Assembly: GCF_016909185.1 (NCBI RefSeq) | Contig: NZ_JAFBFH010000005.1 | Coordinates: 1-64,000, forward strand | From: Siminovitchia thermophila | GTDB taxonomy: Bacteria; Bacillota; Bacilli; Bacillales; Bacillaceae_C | Length of the DNA stretch: 64,000 nucleotides | Direction of reading: 5' to 3' | Shown here: in pieces, positions 1-8,330 of the stretch | How positions within the stretch are numbered: position 1 is the stretch's first letter | Layout of the letters: each line of letters begins with the position of its first letter | Notes under the pieces: model-generated | Told to the model about the DNA's origin: nothing | Seen by the model: only the letters and a program-made list of their open reading frames with translations | The model's database searches: none | Position numbers and translations under genes: made by a program

Positions 1-45
1 CTGTATATAGTTAGGGTTCCTGTAGCCATTGTCTTTTATCAAAAT

Positions 46-113
46 TGTACATATTAAAACAGTCAAAAGTGTACATATCATCGTTGACATTTATACTTGT
101 TGCTTTTGACTAA
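46..113. repeat. Direct repeats resembling an IS21-type element end
   Basis: The nonamer TGTACATAT occurs at 46-54 and again at 70-78, 24 bases apart. The second copy is followed by a TTGACA at 84-89 and a TTTTGAC at 104-110. Clusters of such repeats (transposase-binding sites) are typical of IS21-family termini. No transposase is in the window, so this may be the end of an element lying mostly upstream or a leftover end. The assignment is from memory of the family style and is tentative. Confidence 0.35.
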
Positions 114-560
114 TGACCCGCCCTTTTTGTGGAGATACAATGTAAAAGTAAATAAAAGCACGTTTTGCGAATCTAAAGCGGATTTGTAAGCGTTTTACTT
201 AAGGGGAAATATAATGGGGTGATACATTTATCAGTAAGTGAAGTAAACTTATACATCAGATTTTCGCATGTATGGAAGATCCATGTCAATGAAACTCTTA
301 CGAGAAGAGAATCTGTTTCTTGCTTTGCCCAAGTTCCAGGGAAAGGACAGGGGGAGAATATTGTTGGCTGTGTGGTATTGTAAATTTGATTTACAATGTC
401 TATCCCGATTTTTTCATAACAAATCTGTCACAACTTTTTCTCCACATTAAATTTTCTAAAAATTTAATGTATTACTAAAATTAGGCATCTATTTGTTTGA
501 CAGCTTACGCTCTTGTGATGACAGAAGCCGCTCGACAATGAACATTGAGGAGGAAATCGA
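114..560. other. Leader region of the urate permease, no gene seen
   Basis: No convincing gene lies here; a 60-codon open frame at 268-450 lacks a ribosome binding site and family resemblance. The stretch holds a perfect inverted repeat at 377-397 (half-site ATTGTAAAT, 3-base centre) and an AT-rich palindrome at about 447-467 (TTAAATTTT/AAAAATTTAA). Both are operator-like and lie upstream of the permease. No match to the B. subtilis PucR box was recognised. Confidence 0.5.
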
Positions 561-1904
561 ATGGGAAATACAAGCTTAATGAAGACAACTACCTTGGGAT
601 TTCAACACGTTTGCGTCATGTATGGCGGCGCTGTGGCAGTACCGATCATTGTGGCACATGCTATCGGATTAACGCAACAACAGCTCGTTTATCTTATATC
701 ATTTGACTTATTGGCATGTGGAGTCGCCACGTTGATTCAGGTAATCGGCGGGAAGCATATCGGAATCAAATTGCCTGTATTGATGGCTGTCTCTTTTATT
801 GTAGTGGAACCAGCCATTGCAATTGGAAAGATCTATAGTATAACGGGAGTTTTTGGCGCCGTTATCGTCTCTGGCTTAATCATTACACTTTCCGCGCCCT
901 TGATCGGAAAATTGGTTAAGTTTTTCCCGCCTATCGTTTCAGGTTCCGTGATCCTGATTATAGGAATTTCTTTGATGCCGGTTGCGATGAACAATGCGGC
1001 AGGAGGAGCAAATTCCCCTACTTTTGGGGAACCGAAGAATTTGATATTGGCGGTGTTTACTTTAATTTGCTTTTTAATTATAAACACTTTGTTCAAGGGA
1101 TTTATTAAAGTCGTATCGATTTTACTTGCGTTAATTATTGGTACGGTTGCGGCCAGTTTTTTTGGGTTGGTGGATTTTAGCGTATTCAATGAAGCGAAAT
1201 GGCTCAATATACCCCGGCCATTTTACTTCGGAGCCCCGACATTCCAGCTTTCGTCCATTATTGCCATGACGATTATTTCTTTTATCATTGCGATTGAAAG
1301 TATTGGTGTGTTTTTTGCGCTGGGGGAGTTTACAAATAAGGAAATCGGTGAGAACGATGTGAAAAAAGGGCTCCGCGCAGAAGGTCTTGGCTCTTTTATT
1401 AGCGGGTTTTTTAATTCCTTTAACCATTCGACTTTTTCCCAGAATGTCGGACTAGTTCTCCTTACAAAAGTAACACAGCTAAAAGTTCTGATCGCCGCGG
1501 GTGGAATCCTGATTTTGTTGGGGCTTGTGCCAAAAGTGGCGGCGCTGACAACGATGATACCTGCTCCCGTATTGGGTGGAGCCATGGTACCGATGTTTGG
1601 GATGCTCATTTCAGCAGCCTTAAAAATGATCAGCAGTGAAAACTTGTCCTTGCCTTCCAATCAATTGATTATCGCAGTAGGTGTTGGAATTGGAATAGCG
1701 ATTAAGGGTGTTCCGGCTTCATTTGAACAATTTCCTGATACGATCCGCTTAATTTTTGGAAACGGGGTAGTAATGGGCTCATTGGTTCTCATTCTATTAA
1801 ACGTTATTTTAAATGGTATCAATGGTCCCAGGCATACGGACCATGTTCCAAGTAATGCGAATGCCATGAATATGGAACAAAAAGCTGTTAGCGGTGACAG
1901 TTGA
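561..1904 (+). CDS. NCS2 family urate/xanthine permease (PucJ/PucK type)
   Basis: Proton-symporting purine permease of the inner membrane, 447 residues with about a dozen hydrophobic segments, the usual NCS2 length. The N-terminus (GFQHVCVMYGGAVAVPIIV) carries the family-conserved QH motif in TM1, and a later AxxSIGVFFAL segment matches the substrate-binding TM8 region of NCS2 proteins. The start follows GAGGAGG at the right distance. The urate-degrading genes immediately downstream on the opposite strand (HIU hydrolase, uricase, OHCU decarboxylase) make urate the most likely substrate; xanthine or uracil cannot be excluded from sequence. It is a single-gene unit, closed by the terminator at 1972-2004. 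Confidence 0.88.
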   Translation: MGNTSLMKTTTLGFQHVCVMYGGAVAVPIIVAHAIGLTQQQLVYLISFDLLACGVATLIQVIGGKHIGIKLPVLMAVSFIVVEPAIAIGKIYSITGVFGAVIVSGLIITLSAPLIGKLVKFFPPIVSGSVILIIGISLMPVAMNNAAGGANSPTFGEPKNLILAVFTLICFLIINTLFKGFIKVVSILLALIIGTVAASFFGLVDFSVFNEAKWLNIPRPFYFGAPTFQLSSIIAMTIISFIIAIESIGVFFALGEFTNKEIGENDVKKGLRAEGLGSFISGFFNSFNHSTFSQNVGLVLLTKVTQLKVLIAAGGILILLGLVPKVAALTTMIPAPVLGGAMVPMFGMLISAALKMISSENLSLPSNQLIIAVGVGIGIAIKGVPASFEQFPDTIRLIFGNGVVMGSLVLILLNVILNGINGPRHTDHVPSNANAMNMEQKAVSGDS

Positions 1905-1971
1905 ATCATGTTGGAATGAATTTGCTTTTACATTTGTTTATTTTTGTTAACCTCTACCTTTATATATTTGA

Positions 1972-2004
1972 AATCCCCTAACATATATCTGGGGGATTTT
2001 TTTT
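1972..2004 (+). terminator. Rho-independent terminator of the permease gene
   Basis: Stem AATCCCC/GGGGGATT around an 11-base loop, followed by a run of T, 67 bases after the permease stop. Confidence 0.85.
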
Positions 2005-2160
2005 GGTAAGCTTAGCGATGTGTTTCTATTTTCAATATTTGCCGTATAAAGGGACAAAGCTTGTAATATGCTTGTTAGCAGGGAAACTTTATGAAAAAAT
2101 GAACTTGTGCCTGCAGTCATTTATTGATCTTAGTATGAGCTTAAAGGGAGTCATTCCATT

Positions 2161-2976
2161 ATGGCAGACTTTTTTATGTATTTTAGTCCAGTTACACAAG
2201 CATTGATGGCTACTTTATTTACGTGGGGAATGACAGCGTTTGGTGCTGCCCTCGTTTTTGCTACAAGAACAATAAACCAGCGGCTATTGGATAGTATGTT
2301 AGGATTTGCCGGTGGTATCATGATTGCAGCCAGCTACTGGTCTTTATTGGCTCCAGCCATCGACATGTCAAATGGGAATTCCGTCGGGGCTTGGTTTCCT
2401 TCGGCAATTGGTTTTTTGATGGGCGGCGTTTTTTTGTGGGGGATTGATACAGTACTGCCTCATCTCCACCCGAATACTTCCTTTGGCAAAGCGGAAGGAT
2501 ATCAGGCGAAAAAAAGAAAAAGAAGTACATTGTTGGTGCTTGCAATCACGTTACACAATATTCCAGAAGGGTTGGCGGTTGGGATTACTTTTGGTGCGCT
2601 TGCAAGTGGGGGAACGGAAGCTTCTTTAAGTGATGCTTTAACCTTGGCGCTGGGAATCGGCATTCAAAATTTCCCTGAAGGAGTTGCGGTTTCCATGCCG
2701 TTAAGGGCGGAAGGTATGTCGCGAAGAAAAAGCTTCTTTTACGGACAGTTATCAGGTATGGCGGAACCGGTTGCCGCAGTTATCGGGGCATTTGCTGTTG
2801 CGATTATTGAACCGTTACTGCCTTATGCGTTAAGTTTTGCAGCTGGAGCAATGATCTTTGTTGTAGCGGAAGAAGTTATTCCGGCTTCTCAAGAGAAGGG
2901 TAATAAAGATTTGGCTTCAATGAGCTTAATGGTCGGCTTTGTAGTGATGATGATTCTTGATGTGGCATTAGGATGA
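2161..2976 (+). CDS. ZIP family divalent metal transporter (ZupT/GufA-like)
   Basis: Membrane importer for zinc or related divalent cations, 271 residues, eight predicted hydrophobic segments. The two hallmark metal-site motifs of ZIP proteins are present: HNIPEG at residues 132-137 (TM4) and NFPEG at 170-174 (TM5), the latter with N in place of the first H as in GufA-type members. A His/Lys-rich cytoplasmic loop (HLHPN and KKRKR, residues 101-121) separates TM3 and TM4. The start ATG follows AAAGGGAG with normal spacing. It stands alone between two terminators, unrelated to the urate genes on either side. Confidence 0.9.
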   Translation: MADFFMYFSPVTQALMATLFTWGMTAFGAALVFATRTINQRLLDSMLGFAGGIMIAASYWSLLAPAIDMSNGNSVGAWFPSAIGFLMGGVFLWGIDTVLPHLHPNTSFGKAEGYQAKKRKRSTLLVLAITLHNIPEGLAVGITFGALASGGTEASLSDALTLALGIGIQNFPEGVAVSMPLRAEGMSRRKSFFYGQLSGMAEPVAAVIGAFAVAIIEPLLPYALSFAAGAMIFVVAEEVIPASQEKGNKDLASMSLMVGFVVMMILDVALG

Positions 2977-2978
2977 AC

Positions 2979-3009
2979 ACCCCCTCCCTGGGAAGGGGTC
3001 TTTTTTTTT
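2979..3009 (+). terminator. Terminator after the ZIP transporter
   Basis: ACCCCCTCCC/GGGAAGGGGT hairpin directly followed by nine T residues, three bases beyond the stop codon. It may also serve the convergent urate genes. Confidence 0.85.
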
Positions 3010-3055
3010 CGCGGTCTGCAAAGGCGCGGGAGGTATGCGCCATGATAAGTCCAAA

Positions 3056-3409
3056 CTAACTCCCCCGGTAGGTGCTGTAACCGCCAGGAGCGACCAAAAG
3101 CGGAACATGGTAATGGGAATTCATATCAGAAATTCCGAATCTAACAGGGACTTGATCCAGAAACGGGGTTGCCGCTGGAATAACCCCTTTTTTCTTAAAG
3201 TAATCAGCCACATAAAATACGAGTTCATACTCCCCCGGGTTGAATTGCTCATCACAGAGCAGGGGAGAATCAACCCTGCCGTCGCTGTTTGTAGTAACGG
3301 TTTTGATAAAGGTCCGTTCTGGTTCCAACTTCCAAAGGTCGATGTTTAAACCTTCCGCAGGAATACCGTTCATTAAATCAAGGACATGAGTTGTTAATTT
3401 TCCATTCAT
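3056..3409 (-). CDS. pucM: 5-hydroxyisourate hydrolase (transthyretin-related)
   Basis: Hydrolyses 5-hydroxyisourate, the product of uricase, to OHCU. At 117 residues it is a complete transthyretin-related protein. It has the expected active-site residues: His8 in the TTHVLD start motif, Arg45, His99/His101 in SHYHVPLL, and the C-terminal signature YRGS that distinguishes HIU hydrolase from vertebrate transthyretin. Its start overlaps the uricase stop by four bases (ATGA), so the two are translationally coupled. Order in the transcript is OHCU decarboxylase, uricase, HIU hydrolase. Confidence 0.95.
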   Translation of the reverse strand: MNGKLTTHVLDLMNGIPAEGLNIDLWKLEPERTFIKTVTTNSDGRVDSPLLCDEQFNPGEYELVFYVADYFKKKGVIPAATPFLDQVPVRFGISDMNSHYHVPLLVAPGGYSTYRGS

Positions 3410-4380
3410 GCTTTTACACTTTCCTTTGCTTTTTCCAAACCTTCATTGACAAGATCCTGGCGGCTGACCACAAATCCTTGGAAACCATATGGCGGCCTCG
3501 GTTCTGTCCAGACAGCGCCTTTGTATCCAGGAATATCTTCAATCACCGCTTCCCAAGTACGATTATTGGATAAAAATTGAACTTCGGCCAGTTGCGGAAA
3601 ACGTTGAAGAACCCGTAAGCCAATTCGATAAATCAGATCCTGTATTGATTTATTATCTGCTTCATGGAACACCGAAGCGGCTATATCACGGACTTGCTCT
3701 GCCGGCACATAAACAGCAGGGTTATCTGCGACGGCATCTTCTTTCTTATTGTACCGATAGAGAATGTCGAGATAAATATATAAAGGCCGATCTTTTGCTT
3801 CTGGCAAGGTCGTATACTCATCCCGAATATAGCCGTAAAAGGAACTGCCCGAAACCTTAATCAAATGCAGATCCCGAATGCCGCTTTCCTGTTTGGCAAG
3901 TTCATAGCCTGCTTTGCTTCGCTGGACCTTCACCGTCGTAGTGATCAACTCATTTCTTGAATGTCTATATACGAGCGGACTTGTCTCCAAATGCGTGTCA
4001 CCCGCGACTTGAACTGCCTCGAATGGAATTTCGTCTGCCGTTATTTCAACTGCAGTTATGTGGGAATACACATCAAGAAAGCGCTTGCAAACAAAGTGTA
4101 AAAATCCTTCGAAAGTGGAGCCGTGATATTCAGCAGCTTTGCGAAGAATAAAGTTTTTCATAGAGTCAGTTGCGACCACACGGGAATTATCCGCTTTTGT
4201 AAATGATTCCAGGAACTCCCCTTCAAGTGCAATCTTTGCATTCATCCCAAAAATGACATTGTTTCGTCCCGTAAACCCTGATTCTGGAATCGCTTTAATT
4301 CCATCGAGCGGCTTTTGATAGGTGCGGAACACAAAGACGTCACCTTTCCCATAGTACATTAATCTTTTTTGTGAACTCAT
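3406..4380 (-). CDS. pucL: Uricase (urate oxidase), stand-alone form
   Basis: Oxidises urate to 5-hydroxyisourate with O2, cofactor-free, in the cytoplasm. The 324-residue protein resembles the thermostable Bacillus uricases throughout. It has GKGDV with catalytic Lys12, VATDSMKNF with Thr71-Asp72, RDEYTTLPE in the second T-fold domain and the TEPRPPYGFQ C-terminal motif. In B. subtilis PucL the OHCU decarboxylase domain is fused in front of uricase; here it is a separate gene 104 bases upstream. The ATG lies behind a GGAGGAATTTGA site. The protein ends in KESVKA without an obvious SRL-type peroxisomal signal, as expected for a bacterium. Confidence 0.96.
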   Translation of the reverse strand: MSSQKRLMYYGKGDVFVFRTYQKPLDGIKAIPESGFTGRNNVIFGMNAKIALEGEFLESFTKADNSRVVATDSMKNFILRKAAEYHGSTFEGFLHFVCKRFLDVYSHITAVEITADEIPFEAVQVAGDTHLETSPLVYRHSRNELITTTVKVQRSKAGYELAKQESGIRDLHLIKVSGSSFYGYIRDEYTTLPEAKDRPLYIYLDILYRYNKKEDAVADNPAVYVPAEQVRDIAASVFHEADNKSIQDLIYRIGLRVLQRFPQLAEVQFLSNNRTWEAVIEDIPGYKGAVWTEPRPPYGFQGFVVSRQDLVNEGLEKAKESVKA

Positions 4381-4484
4381 TCAAATTCCTCCTCAAGCTT
4401 TATATTGTGATCCCTCACTTGCAAAACGTTCTTTTTGCAAAGCGAATGGTAACACCCGATAGGTGGGAAAAACGCGAAAACACT

Positions 4485-4985
4485 CTAGGAAGCGATAAAG
4501 TCTTGTAGCCGAAAATAGGCAATTTGATATACTTGTTCAAGCGCTTCTTTGAATTCAGCTTCTTGAGAATGATCGAGGCGTTCCTTCATTTTTGCCAGAA
4601 TGGTTTCCTTCGTGTGGTTTCTGACAGCCAAAATAAACGGAAAATGAAATTTGGTTGTATAGGCTTTATTGAGGGATAAAAATTCTTCTCGTTCGTCTTT
4701 TGTCAGTTGGTCAAGGCCTGCACCGGTTTGTTCTTTCACAGAAGCTTCAGCCATTTTAACACGGGCAGCTAAATCGGGATGTGCCCTTAAGAGGGCCAAT
4801 TTTTCGTCAAATGCCGCTTTATTTACTTCGTTTACCATCGTCTGATGGAGTTCGGATATAGAAGCAAATGGCCGTTTCATCCATACTCGCTCGGCGACCC
4901 AGGGGGAATATTCAAAAATCCAGCCAAGCGCCTCGGTAAAATCGGTTTGATCCATCCCATTGAGAATTTCGAGACTTAAACGCAC
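4485..4985 (-). CDS. 2-oxo-4-hydroxy-4-carboxy-5-ureidoimidazoline (OHCU) decarboxylase
   Basis: Third enzyme of urate degradation, giving S-allantoin. The 166-residue protein has the family motifs RAHPDLA (residues about 95-101, catalytic His), EFLSLNKAY and FHFPFILAVRNHTKETIL. It equals the N-terminal half of B. subtilis PucL but ends at its own stop. It uses a GTG start at 4983-4985 behind AAAGGAT; no better ATG exists in frame. First gene of the minus-strand urate operon; allantoinase and later steps are not in the window. Confidence 0.93.
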   Translation of the reverse strand: MRLSLEILNGMDQTDFTEALGWIFEYSPWVAERVWMKRPFASISELHQTMVNEVNKAAFDEKLALLRAHPDLAARVKMAEASVKEQTGAGLDQLTKDEREEFLSLNKAYTTKFHFPFILAVRNHTKETILAKMKERLDHSQEAEFKEALEQVYQIAYFRLQDFIAS

Positions 4986-5733
4986 AATCGTTCATCCTTT
5001 CGTTATTGTAAAGATGCGACTTTTCAGAGTAATGAGTAAATTATATAGCAAGCTTTCGGGAATTACTATTATTTTATCTTCCATTTATATATAAGGTCAT
5101 TAGTGTCGAAAGACAAATTCCCAAATATGGATTGTGCATAAAGCACAATATTGCTTTGGTGTGCTGTCATGGCCTTATGGGGAAAGGAATATGAAACATG
5201 AATGATTGTGCTTGACGGTTAAACGAAACATTTGAAGGACGGCGCTCCTTTTTAAGAGCAGCGATTTTGCAGGAATAATCAGTAGATTGTTTTCGGAGAA
5301 TTTCTAAAGCACTTCACTAGTAAACGGGTATAACAATTGTTATTTAAGTATAAGTGCGACGAGGGATCCATAAGAAAGATGCTCAAACATATGTTTAACT
5401 CGACAGTACGAAAACATTTGAAAATTAAACATAGTTCCACCATCTTTTACCTATTCGCCATGGCTTTTAGAGTGGTGACGTATGTAGTCGGACTAACATA
5501 TTCCTTAACAAGATACAACATACGTTTTCTTTTACACATTTTCACTGCCCCAACAAACTAAAATACACATGAGGGGGGAAGCTGAAACGGACTATGTCGA
5601 TCCTAGGGGTTTTCTACCGCAAAAAATAAAGTAGCACAAACCATTGCCTTGGCCTGTACTACTAATGTTAGTATATTTTTCTTCAGTTGTTATGTAAGAT
5701 GATAGACGGAAAATAAATCTTCAAAACTCGTTT
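4986..5733. other. Upstream region of the urate operon with inverted repeat
   Basis: About 750 bases with no supported gene; a 74-codon open frame at 5337-5561 has no ribosome site or homology. A perfect inverted repeat lies at 5131-5149 (ATTGTGC, 5-base centre, GCACAAT), about 145 bases upstream of the OHCU decarboxylase start. A TATAAT reads leftwards near 5040, which could be the operon -10 box, but its -35 is weak. Confidence 0.45.
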
Positions 5734-6492
5734 TTAATATTCGACTTTATTAAATTTGATTTTAGAATAAAAGTATAGCAATGTTGAGTAGATAATGAAT
5801 ATACATATCACCAATCCCACAAGAATTCCCATATGAGTAGACCCCACTAGTGATAGATAACCATTAGGGAAGAAGTACTTTAACGTACTGAGCATTGGAG
5901 CAGTTCCAGTGATAATGAAAAACACAATCCCTCCAAAAATAGCATACCCTGTAGAGAAGTTAATGGATAGCGCTGTAACAACTTGAATAAAAAGTAAATC
6001 AATAAAAAACACGCCTAGAAATTCGATTAAAGCATATCCAAAATCAGCCATACTTGCAGGAAAAAAATTGCCGGATGTGTAATCGAACTGAGTTAAGTGA
6101 ACATAATAAACGATAATGCTAGAGACAAATAAAATAATCAAATATATCAAGTAAAGCGATAGTAAAGAAAACCACTTTGCGTTCAAAATAGAAGTCCGGT
6201 TGAGATCTTTATATAGAAATAAAGTACCTTTATCAATTTCAGTGAAAAATAATGTTGACGCAATATAAGCAATAATAATTAGTGGCAATACCGCATTATG
6301 TTGAACTACTGAAGTAGATACAAAAAACTCAAGTGCGCTTAGAGATCCAGGCTCCCCCGTGAGCTGCATAAAGTTAGTATTTATAAGAGAGATGATAATC
6401 AAGATCATTGGAAAAAGCCCGAAAGCAAAATACAACAAAGACGACTTCATTTTTAGTGTATTAGAAAAGACTGGAGGGAATAGTTTATTCAT
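5734..6492 (-). CDS. ABC transporter permease (ABC-2 type)
   Basis: Membrane subunit of an exporter, 252 residues, six hydrophobic segments. The start at 6490-6492 is chosen because AAGGAGG sits nine bases upstream; it overlaps the ATPase stop by eight bases, showing translational coupling. No family beyond ABC-2 permease is recognisable. Such small permeases pair with a single ATPase for export of, or immunity to, peptides and other amphiphiles. Last gene of a minus-strand cluster with a CPBP-protease remnant and a 30-codon peptide gene. Confidence 0.8.
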   Translation of the reverse strand: MNKLFPPVFSNTLKMKSSLLYFAFGLFPMILIIISLINTNFMQLTGEPGSLSALEFFVSTSVVQHNAVLPLIIIAYIASTLFFTEIDKGTLFLYKDLNRTSILNAKWFSLLSLYLIYLIILFVSSIIVYYVHLTQFDYTSGNFFPASMADFGYALIEFLGVFFIDLLFIQVVTALSINFSTGYAIFGGIVFFIITGTAPMLSTLKYFFPNGYLSLVGSTHMGILVGLVICIFIIYSTLLYFYSKIKFNKVEY

Positions 6493-7372
6493 GATCATTT
6501 TCCTCCTTAAAATATTTCTGAATGGTGTTTTCTTTTGTTGTAATAGCAACAATTTGGTTCTCTTTAGTTAAGTCTACTAATAGGCTATTGAATGATTCTC
6601 CTTTTAAATTCACTTCGAGATAATCTCCATCGCCGGTTAAAGTAATTTGACCTGAATATTTCTTTTTTATAGAATCAAAGCTATTTACCGGTTTACTCAA
6701 TTGAATGATGGTTATATTTTCCTGACTCTGTATAAAATCATCTTTTAATCTGCCGTTTTCTATAAAAAGGTATCGCTCTGCTAATTCTTCTAATTCATTC
6801 AATTGGTGACTTGAAATAAGAATGGTTGTTTTTCTTTCTTCAGCCCACTTTTTCAATGTTTTTATTAACATTTCAACACCATTAGGATCTAGGCCAACAA
6901 ATGGTTCATCTAAAATTAAAAACTCAGGATTTGTTACGAGGCAGAGTGCTAGTCCAAGTCGTTGCTTCATTCCGAAAGAAAATCCGCTTGGCTTTTGGTC
7001 TTTTTTTTCTAATAATCCGACAAGATCAAGTACTTTTTCAATGTTTTCATGATATTGTTTCTGATTATGAATTTGCAAATAAAATTCTAGGTTTCGATAG
7101 GCACTTAAATGGGAGTAATATACGGCTTCAATCATCAAGCCGACATTATGCAATAAATTGTCTCCAGAAAAAATATCCTTTCCTTGATAGATAATGGTAC
7201 CACTTGTTGGCTTGATCGTTTTAGCAATCATCTTCATTAAGGTTGTTTTTCCAGCTCCGTTTTTACCAATCAATCCCACAATTTCTCCAGGTTTAATGCT
7301 AAAACTGACATCTTGCAAAGAAAAAAACTCATTGCTTTTAAATTTTTTGCTTACATTTTTAACTTCTAACAA
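6485..7372 (-). CDS. ABC transporter ATP-binding protein
   Basis: Cytoplasmic ATPase partner of the adjacent permease, 295 residues. Walker A GKNGAGKTT (about residues 37-45), a variant ABC signature FSFGMKQRLGLA in place of LSGGQ, Walker B FLILDEP and the H-loop ISSHQ are all visible. About 80 C-terminal residues form a small accessory domain as in CcmA/BcrA-type exporters. The start is TTG at 7370-7372 behind AGAGGTGAG, which overlaps the stop of the preceding gene. The BcrA-like type is typical of peptide or bacteriocin export and self-protection. Confidence 0.9.
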   Translation of the reverse strand: MLEVKNVSKKFKSNEFFSLQDVSFSIKPGEIVGLIGKNGAGKTTLMKMIAKTIKPTSGTIIYQGKDIFSGDNLLHNVGLMIEAVYYSHLSAYRNLEFYLQIHNQKQYHENIEKVLDLVGLLEKKDQKPSGFSFGMKQRLGLALCLVTNPEFLILDEPFVGLDPNGVEMLIKTLKKWAEERKTTILISSHQLNELEELAERYLFIENGRLKDDFIQSQENITIIQLSKPVNSFDSIKKKYSGQITLTGDGDYLEVNLKGESFNSLLVDLTKENQIVAITTKENTIQKYFKEENDHE

Positions 7373-7378
7373 TGATGC

Positions 7379-7777
7379 TCACCTCTTTTGTTTAATCTTT
7401 TGATATAAAAATAAAATAGAGAAATTCACCAAAAATACAAAAAGTAGTTGTGGGAGACTAGAAAAATCATCACTAAGTTCAATCGCTATGTCACCGATAG
7501 TCATTGTATGTTTTTTAATGAATAAATCAAAGTTAGGATTTGACATAATAATCAAGCTAAATACAAAATAAAAAATTGTAGTAATAAGAGACAAAGAAAA
7601 AATACTTACATAATTTGTATTGCTCGGAAACATATACTCTAAAATTAAATTGTACATTACGGGTATAATGTAAATTAAACTGATTAAGAGAAGTAGTGAA
7701 ATATCAATGTTTAAAAGACTTGCTATTCCAAAGGTTATGCAATTTAATACTATAGATAAAAATATTTTCAGTCTCAT
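7379..7777 (-). CDS. Small four-helix membrane protein, unknown function
   Basis: 132 residues, almost wholly hydrophobic with about four membrane-spanning segments and a basic tail (KIKQKR). No family was recognised. It starts with ATG behind AGGTGATATGAA, and its TGA stop is embedded in the ribosome site of the ATPase gene, so it is co-translated with the ABC transporter. Position and size fit an accessory immunity or export component, which is inference from context only. Confidence 0.65.
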   Translation of the reverse strand: MRLKIFLSIVLNCITFGIASLLNIDISLLLLISLIYIIPVMYNLILEYMFPSNTNYVSIFSLSLITTIFYFVFSLIIMSNPNFDLFIKKHTMTIGDIAIELSDDFSSLPQLLFVFLVNFSILFLYQKIKQKR

Positions 7778-7801
7778 TTCATATCACCTGTACTTTGAAA
7801 T

Positions 7802-8128
7802 TTATTGAGAATAAACTGTAATAGCTAGATTATGTAGCCAATGAAAAGCAATTGCATCTTGTAATCCATATTTATCTGCCAAGTAGTATAGTATTAAACT
7901 TGAGGGAAACTTTATCATTATATTTAAAAGCCAATCTCCATTTAAGTGAAGTAACATAGCGAATAAAATAGAACCTATTATAAAGCTCCAAGATTTCGAG
8001 AACTCCTTTCTTAGAATGATTAAGATTAAATATCTAAATAAGAATTCTTCAAAAGTAGCAATTAAAAAGGGGTGGAATGTCGTTTCAACATCACTAATGA
8101 GCAATCCCAAAATTAGAGATTATGTCAT
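7802..8128 (-). pseudogene. Truncated CPBP-family intramembrane protease
   Basis: The frame from a TTG at 8110 to 7802 encodes the catalytic half of a CPBP (Abi) protease. It shows EEFLFR (EExxxR motif), a following helix with His (LLHLNG) and HWLHN near the C-terminus. Complete members are normally 200 residues or more, but only 102 codons are left. An ATG with a GAGGGAAG site lies at 8128, yet its third codon is TAA (8120-8122), in the same frame as the protease part. Either the 5' half was deleted or a nonsense codon ended it; TTG initiation of a short product is possible. CPBP proteins accompany bacteriocin and SkfA-type peptide clusters. Confidence 0.7.
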
Positions 8129-8195
8129 CTTCCCTCAATAATAATATTCATAGTTTCGACTTTTTCCTTCTTTTTCACTTCACACATACTTTTTA

Positions 8196-8228
8196 AAGCC
8201 ATAGAGTCTTCATCTCTACGGCTTTTTT
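8196..8228. terminator. Hairpin behind the small peptide gene
   Basis: AAGCC(A/G)TAGAG pairs with CTCTACGGCTT around a 7-base loop. On the plus strand it ends in TTTTTT, but no gene leads into it from that side. On the minus strand the stem covers the last codons and stop of the 30-codon peptide gene and has no U-run, so it could attenuate or stabilise the message between the peptide and the downstream membrane genes. Confidence 0.6.
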
Positions 8229-8308
8229 GTCACTGTATTACCCCACTTGTACTTGATGATTCCAAGGCTGATCTCATTCAGAGAAAAGAATTTAAATAGC
8301 GCTTTCAT
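8216..8308 (-). CDS. Putative 30-residue cationic peptide
   Basis: A short frame with good translation signals: ATG at 8306-8308, AGAGAGGAAT eight bases upstream, stop TAG at 8216-8218. The peptide starts MKALFKFFSLNEISLG and continues IIKYKWGNTVTKKP. It is strongly basic (six Lys), amphipathic and cysteine-free. It is first in the cluster of CPBP remnant, membrane protein and ABC exporter, immediately behind a palindromic operator-like site, and is followed by a hairpin. The layout recalls bacteriocin or sporulation-killing-factor operons (peptide, CPBP protease, ABC genes), but no known peptide family was recognised. A leader peptide or chance frame remain alternatives. Confidence 0.45.
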   Translation of the reverse strand: MKALFKFFSLNEISLGIIKYKWGNTVTKKP

Positions 8309-8330
8309 ATTTAAATTCCTCTCTTTTTAT

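Noticed and set aside
82-114. TTGACA at 84-89 considered as a promoter
   Set aside because: No acceptable -10 box at 16-18 bases; better explained as part of the repeated element end.
268-450. 60-codon open frame in the permease leader
   Set aside because: No ribosome binding site, no recognisable family, and palindromes run through it.
2003-2206. 67-codon open frame overlapping the ZIP transporter start
   Set aside because: Starts in the preceding terminator and overlaps a well-supported gene in another frame.
5337-5561. 74-codon open frame in the urate-operon upstream region
   Set aside because: No ribosome site; composition is that of AT-rich spacer.
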